Source: Candidatus Aminicenantota bacterium
GTDB lineage: Bacteria; Acidobacteriota; Aminicenantia; JAMOAD01
DNA length: 10,090 nt
NCBI GenBank assembly: GCA_027070475.1
Contig: JALXDT010000348.1
Location: 1-10,090, forward strand
Direction: 5' to 3'
Shown: piece after piece, positions 7,141 through 10,090 of the stretch
Numbering within the stretch: position 1 is the first letter of the stretch
Layout of the letters: each line of letters opens with the position of its first letter
Program-made: the position numbers and the translations under genes
The notes under the pieces: model-generated
What the model saw: the letters and a program-made list of their open reading frames with translations, nothing else
Database searches by the model: none
Told to the model about the DNA's origin: nothing

Positions 7141-8449
7141 AGAGGTAATTATCATAGGAGGAGGTCTGGCAGGTTCGGAAGCAGCATATCAGCTTGCCAA
7201 AAGAGGATTTGAGGTCATTCTTTATGAAATGAGACCTAAAACAATGACTCCGGCCCATAAAACAGACAAATTTGCTGAAATAGTTTGTTCCAACTCTCTG
7301 GGCTCGGAAGATGAAAATACCTCTGGTGGAGTTTTAAAGAGAGAATTGAGAATGCTTGATTCCCTGCTTTTAAAAAAAGCCGAAGAGAACAAAGTCCCGG
7401 CAGGCCATGCCTTAGCTGTGGATAGGCAAAAGTTTTCAGAATCAGTAACAGAGGAGCTTTTAAAGTTTAAAAACATTAAAATAATAAGAGAGGAGATTAA
7501 ACAAATTCCCGAAGATAAACCTGTTATAATTGCAACGGGTCCCCTTACAACAAGAGCTCTTTCGGTTGAAATAATGAAATTCACCGGAAGGCAAAATCTT
7601 TTCTTCTATGATGCCACATCCCCTATAGTTGAAGCATCTTCAATAAACAGAGACATAGTTTTCAAAGCATCAAGGTATGAAAAGGGGGGAGAAGATTATC
7701 TGAATGCACCCTTTACTGAGGAGGAGTATAGAAAGTTTTACAATGAGCTTTTAAATGCAAAAAAGGTTCCTTTAAAAGAATTTGAAAAGCATATATTCTA
7801 TGAAGCATGCCTTCCGATAGAGGAGTTGGCAAATCGGGGAGAGAAAACCCTTGCCTTCGGTCCTTTGAAACCTGTGGGGCTAATAGATCCACGAACAGGG
7901 GAAATGCCCTATGCAGTGGTTCAGCTGAGACAGGATGATATTGCAGCGGAACACTATCAATTGGTAGGCTTTCAAACAAGACTCACATGGAGTGAACAGA
8001 AGAGAGTTTTCAGAATGATTCCGGGCCTTGAAAATGCGGAATTTGTAAGATACGGGGTTATGCACAGAAACTCCTATGTGAATGCTCCCCTTGTGTTAAA
8101 TAGACTCTTCCAAACAAAAAAGAGAAAAGATCTTTTCATAGTTGGGCAGCTCTCAGGCCTTGAAGGTTATGTGGAAGCAATTGCCTCAGGTCTTCTTGCG
8201 GGAATTATGATGGCAAACTATTTGGAAGGTAAAAATCTTGTCGCTCCTCCGAGAACAACTGCTCTCGGAGCATTGGGTTATTATCTTGAGAATGCAAACT
8301 TCAAAAATTTTCAGCCTACAAAATTTGTTTTCGGACTTCTTGAGCCATTAAAAGACAAACCAAAGGATAAAAAGCTCAGAAGAAAGATGCTTTCCGAAAG
8401 AGCCAAAAGAGAGTTTGAGCTATATGTAAAATCTGTGTTAAAGCTCTAA
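7130..8449 (+). CDS. trmFO: Methylenetetrahydrofolate-tRNA-(uracil-54-C5)-methyltransferase, FAD-dependent
   Basis: This enzyme forms 5-methyluridine at position 54 of the tRNA T-loop, using methylenetetrahydrofolate as carbon donor and FAD as reductant. The 439-residue length matches the family. The N-terminus VIIIGGGLAGSEAA (6-19) is the Rossmann FAD-binding motif, followed by LYEMRP and the family motif IVCSNSLGSE with Cys53. The catalytic cysteine is Cys227 in FYEACLPIE. LRQDDIAAEHYQLVGFQT (267-284) and GQLSGLEGYVEA (339-350) are also typical. The start is placed at ATG 7130, with AAAGG just before and a GAGGAAGG stretch further up. An earlier in-frame GTG at 7094 would add 12 Lys-rich residues unlike the family N-terminus. 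The topA-trmFO order is a widespread conserved neighbourhood (the gene was formerly called gid). It overlaps topA by 11 bases, so translational coupling is likely. Confidence 0.97.
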   Translation: MKNKEVIIIGGGLAGSEAAYQLAKRGFEVILYEMRPKTMTPAHKTDKFAEIVCSNSLGSEDENTSGGVLKRELRMLDSLLLKKAEENKVPAGHALAVDRQKFSESVTEELLKFKNIKIIREEIKQIPEDKPVIIATGPLTTRALSVEIMKFTGRQNLFFYDATSPIVEASSINRDIVFKASRYEKGGEDYLNAPFTEEEYRKFYNELLNAKKVPLKEFEKHIFYEACLPIEELANRGEKTLAFGPLKPVGLIDPRTGEMPYAVVQLRQDDIAAEHYQLVGFQTRLTWSEQKRVFRMIPGLENAEFVRYGVMHRNSYVNAPLVLNRLFQTKKRKDLFIVGQLSGLEGYVEAIASGLLAGIMMANYLEGKNLVAPPRTTALGALGYYLENANFKNFQPTKFVFGLLEPLKDKPKDKKLRRKMLSERAKREFELYVKSVLKL

Positions 8450-8466
8450 AATCTTTTGATTTTTTC
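8448..8466 (+). terminator. Weak hairpin and T-run after trmFO
   Basis: AAAATC (8448-8453) and GATTTT (8458-8463) form a six-base stem around a TTTT loop, followed directly by more T residues and starting at the stop codon. The stem has only one G-C pair, so this is a weak or partial terminator at best. Confidence 0.35.
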
Positions 8467-8489
8467 ATAACATTTTTCCAATTAATAAT
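8462..8489 (+). promoter_or_regulatory. Possible promoter for the glycoside-hydrolase-like lipoprotein
   Basis: TTTTCA (8462-8467, four of six) and AATAAT (8484-8489, five of six) are separated by 16 bases. Transcription would start near 8496, so the transcript would begin almost exactly with the anti-Shine-Dalgarno arm at 8497. The region is AT-rich, so chance matches are likely. Confidence 0.3.
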
Positions 8490-8496
8490 ACAAACA

Positions 8497-8545
8497 CCTC
8501 CTTGCTTTTTTACGAAAATTAATCTACGATTAATCATAAAGGAGG
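8497..8545 (+). promoter_or_regulatory. Leader hairpin predicted to hide the lipoprotein ribosome binding site
   Basis: CCTCCTT (8497-8503) is perfectly complementary to AAGGAGG (8539-8545), the ribosome binding site lying five bases before ATG 8551. Between them is a second perfect inverted repeat, ATTAATC (8518-8524) / GATTAAT (8528-8534), with a three-base loop. Together they can form an outer stem closing an inner hairpin, leaving the ribosome binding site paired. No known riboswitch class was recognised. Confidence 0.5.
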
Positions 8546-8550
8546 CAAAA

Positions 8551-9801
8551 ATGGGAAGGAAAGCTGCCTTTTTTTTATATTCACTTTTCTTGATTTTATT
8601 AATATTATTAAGTTTAAACTGCAAAAAACAAAACGATAGCTCCAATGAGAACAATAATGAAGAAGAGAATATCATTAACTTAGTGGACAAGTATGCAAAT
8701 ATCTCAGTAAGAATTGACACGAAACTCTCTGATGAGCAGGTGGAATTCATTAATAAACACTATTCTGATGTTATGACTCCGATTTTAAGCAATACGATGA
8801 GAGAAAATATTACAGCTCCGCTTTTGTATCTATATAGGTCAATACAGGGTACATGGGAAAATTTTAATCACTTTGATTGGGACCATATAGATGCAAATGA
8901 GAATATGTTCTGTCATCATAATGGAGAGAGAATTAAAACAATATTTGATAGCTGGTTGATGGATGGTTCAGACCTTGTTGATCCAAATTCTGAAGATCGT
9001 TTGAACCACTGGATAAATTACTATGCTGAGACTGCATCCTCTCAGGTTAAAGATTATGATTATGACGGCCTTTTCATTGATTCTGCCAGTCATAGATTAT
9101 CCCCTTCGGTAGTAAACGGAATCATGCCTGACAATTATTCCGATGAAGAATGGAAAAAATCAAGATACAGAGCACTAAAATTTATAAAATCATATCTTCC
9201 AGATAAAAAAGTGGTTTTTAATGGACTTCACTCAGACAATGGAGCAAATAAGAGTCTTGATTTTACGGACGGAGGAATGTGGGAGATCTTTGCATATAAT
9301 ACAAGCACAGGTGAATATTATGGTCAGAAAAACTGGGAAAATGTTATGAAATTAGCAAATTATTATTCTGATAAAAAATTAATTTCAATAGTTTCAAAGA
9401 AAAAAGGATTAACGGAGGATGTGGAAACAAGGCTTTTCATATATGCCAGCTATTTATTGGTTCATAATAAAAATGTAAGGCTTTATATTTCTGATCTCAA
9501 TTATAGCACAAAGGAAATACTCTATTATCCTGAATATATGGTTGATATGGGAAATCCTTCTGGAGATTATTATAAATCGGATGGACTATTTCTTAGAAAA
9601 TTTGAAAATGGATTGGTTATTGTAAATCCCTCTGAAAATTCCACTATAACATATTCCCTTGATAAACAGTATAAAAAAATAGAACCTTCGGGAGGAGGAA
9701 AGATAAATTCCTCAGCGGATTGGAATGGAAATGTTTATTATACCCTTGTCAGCGGGGAAATTAAGTTAGAACCTCAAAGAGCTGTAATTCTACTTAATTA
9801 G
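8551..9801 (+). CDS. Lipoprotein resembling putative TIM-barrel glycoside hydrolases (GHL15-like)
   Basis: The 416-residue protein begins with a lipoprotein signal: MGRK, a long hydrophobic core, then LSLNC with Cys24 as the likely lipidated residue. Asn at -1 and Leu at -2 depart from the enterobacterial lipobox but resemble looser spirochaete-type lipoboxes. A polar Ser/Asn/Glu linker (about 27-41) follows. Residues about 48-330 look like a TIM barrel: YDGLFIDS (171-178) and GGMWEIFAY (241-249) resemble the strand-end acidic motifs of putative glycosyl hydrolases of the GHL15/GH114-like group, making Asp177 and Glu245 candidate catalytic residues. The C-terminus (about 346-416) resembles the beta-sandwich that follows such barrels, with GLVIVNPSEN and a terminal AVILL strand. 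It probably acts on a polysaccharide at the cell surface or periplasm; the substrate is unknown. The start is clear, with AAAGGAGG five bases before ATG. It is separated from trmFO by 101 bases and is probably a separate transcript. Confidence 0.65.
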   Translation: MGRKAAFFLYSLFLILLILLSLNCKKQNDSSNENNNEEENIINLVDKYANISVRIDTKLSDEQVEFINKHYSDVMTPILSNTMRENITAPLLYLYRSIQGTWENFNHFDWDHIDANENMFCHHNGERIKTIFDSWLMDGSDLVDPNSEDRLNHWINYYAETASSQVKDYDYDGLFIDSASHRLSPSVVNGIMPDNYSDEEWKKSRYRALKFIKSYLPDKKVVFNGLHSDNGANKSLDFTDGGMWEIFAYNTSTGEYYGQKNWENVMKLANYYSDKKLISIVSKKKGLTEDVETRLFIYASYLLVHNKNVRLYISDLNYSTKEILYYPEYMVDMGNPSGDYYKSDGLFLRKFENGLVIVNPSENSTITYSLDKQYKKIEPSGGGKINSSADWNGNVYYTLVSGEIKLEPQRAVILLN

Positions 9802-9822
9802 CTCTGAGCTAACTTGTGAATT

Positions 9823-9969
9823 GTTGGAGCGAAGCGAAGATCCAGCACTTTCTTTCCAACGGTAAATGTGAAAACGCTTCGTCTAAAAAAGGAATGTAAA
9901 AAGAAAACTTCACCAGAGAAACGCTAATCTTAAAAAATAGTGCTGGGGTGAATCGTAAATCGTAAATGG
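9823..9969. repeat. Intergenic block of inverted and heptad repeats
   Basis: The region after the last gene contains several complementary pairs: CCAGCACT (9842-9849) with AGTGCTGG (9939-9946), CGAAGCG (9830-9836) with CGCTTCG (9875-9881), and GTTGGA (9823-9828) with TCCAAC (9855-9860). Three imperfect heptads follow: TGAATCG, TAAATCG and TAAATGG (9949-9969). The block is richer in G+C than the AT-rich sequence after it. It contains no recognisable open frame. It may be a small dispersed repeat or a structured RNA; I cannot tell which. Confidence 0.45.
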
Positions 9970-10090
9970 GGGCTGTTAGTGTTTAATTTATTGTTGTTAG
10001 TTATTTTTTTATTTTACTTTAATTATCCGTAGGATTCTACTCTCTAAAATTTAAAATACTTCTGATGCAATGTTTCGTTTTTTATTTTTT
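9970..10090. other. AT-rich end of window with no recognised gene
   Basis: This is mostly T-rich sequence with no open frame or ribosome binding site that I can support. A small ATCC-GTA-GGAT dyad at 10025-10035 is too short to interpret. Confidence 0.4.

Noticed and set aside
7222..7584. Open frame of 120 codons on the minus strand
   Set aside because: It is antisense to the well-supported trmFO frame, has a composition typical of a shadow frame, and shows no ribosome binding site or recognisable domain.
8376..8750. Minus-strand open frame of 124 codons across the trmFO-lipoprotein gap
   Set aside because: It overlaps both real genes in antisense. The AAGGAGGTG it contains (the reverse of the anti-Shine-Dalgarno arm) has no suitably spaced in-frame start.
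9798..9812. TTAGCTC-T-GAGCTAA palindrome at the stop of the lipoprotein gene, as a terminator
   Set aside because: It is a perfect dyad, but the loop would be very small and no T-run follows, so it lacks the features of an intrinsic terminator.

Overview
The window comes from a low-GC bacterium, about one third G+C by eye, with strong GGAGG ribosome binding sites. It appears to have two membranes: there is a small protein with a signal peptide and a C-terminal aromatic residue, typical of outer-membrane beta-barrels, and a lipoprotein whose lipobox (S-L-N-C) is looser than the enterobacterial consensus, as often seen in spirochaetes. I cannot fix the phylum. The topA-trmFO pair is a common arrangement in Firmicutes and related groups, but the usual downstream xerC is absent here.

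Layout. Bases 1-258 (+) are the C-terminal end of a patatin-like phospholipase. Bases 343-3867 (-) form a two-gene operon: a large secreted protein with a seven-bladed SBBP beta-propeller, a DUF11 domain, an InlB-type repeat and a C-terminal beta domain, followed 15 bases later by the small outer-membrane barrel. A 391-base AT-rich gap (3868-4258) holds the start regions of two divergent transcripts. Bases 4259-8449 (+) form a tightly overlapping three-gene operon: a sulfotransferase-like protein, DNA topoisomerase I (topA) and the folate/FAD-dependent tRNA m5U54 methyltransferase (trmFO). Bases 8551-9801 (+) encode a lipoprotein resembling putative TIM-barrel glycoside hydrolases. Bases 9802-10090 have no gene but carry a small block of inverted and heptad repeats.

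The main unexpected signal is regulatory. Two envelope transcription units, the SBBP operon and the glycoside-hydrolase lipoprotein, each have a leader containing a perfect complement of their own Shine-Dalgarno sequence. The SBBP leader has a 10-base match (3875-3884 with 3940-3949). The lipoprotein leader has a 7-base match (8497-8503 with 8539-8545) enclosing a 7-bp hairpin. Both would hide the ribosome binding site when paired, suggesting shared translational control of surface proteins. The SBBP operon also has a near-consensus sigma70 promoter (TTGACA, 17 bases, TATTAT) and an unusual TTG start codon.

The central operon is housekeeping (DNA supercoiling, tRNA modification) plus an unexplained sulfotransferase. 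The flanking genes concern the cell envelope and carbohydrate or surface interaction. No phage, transposase, CRISPR, tRNA or rRNA gene was recognised.
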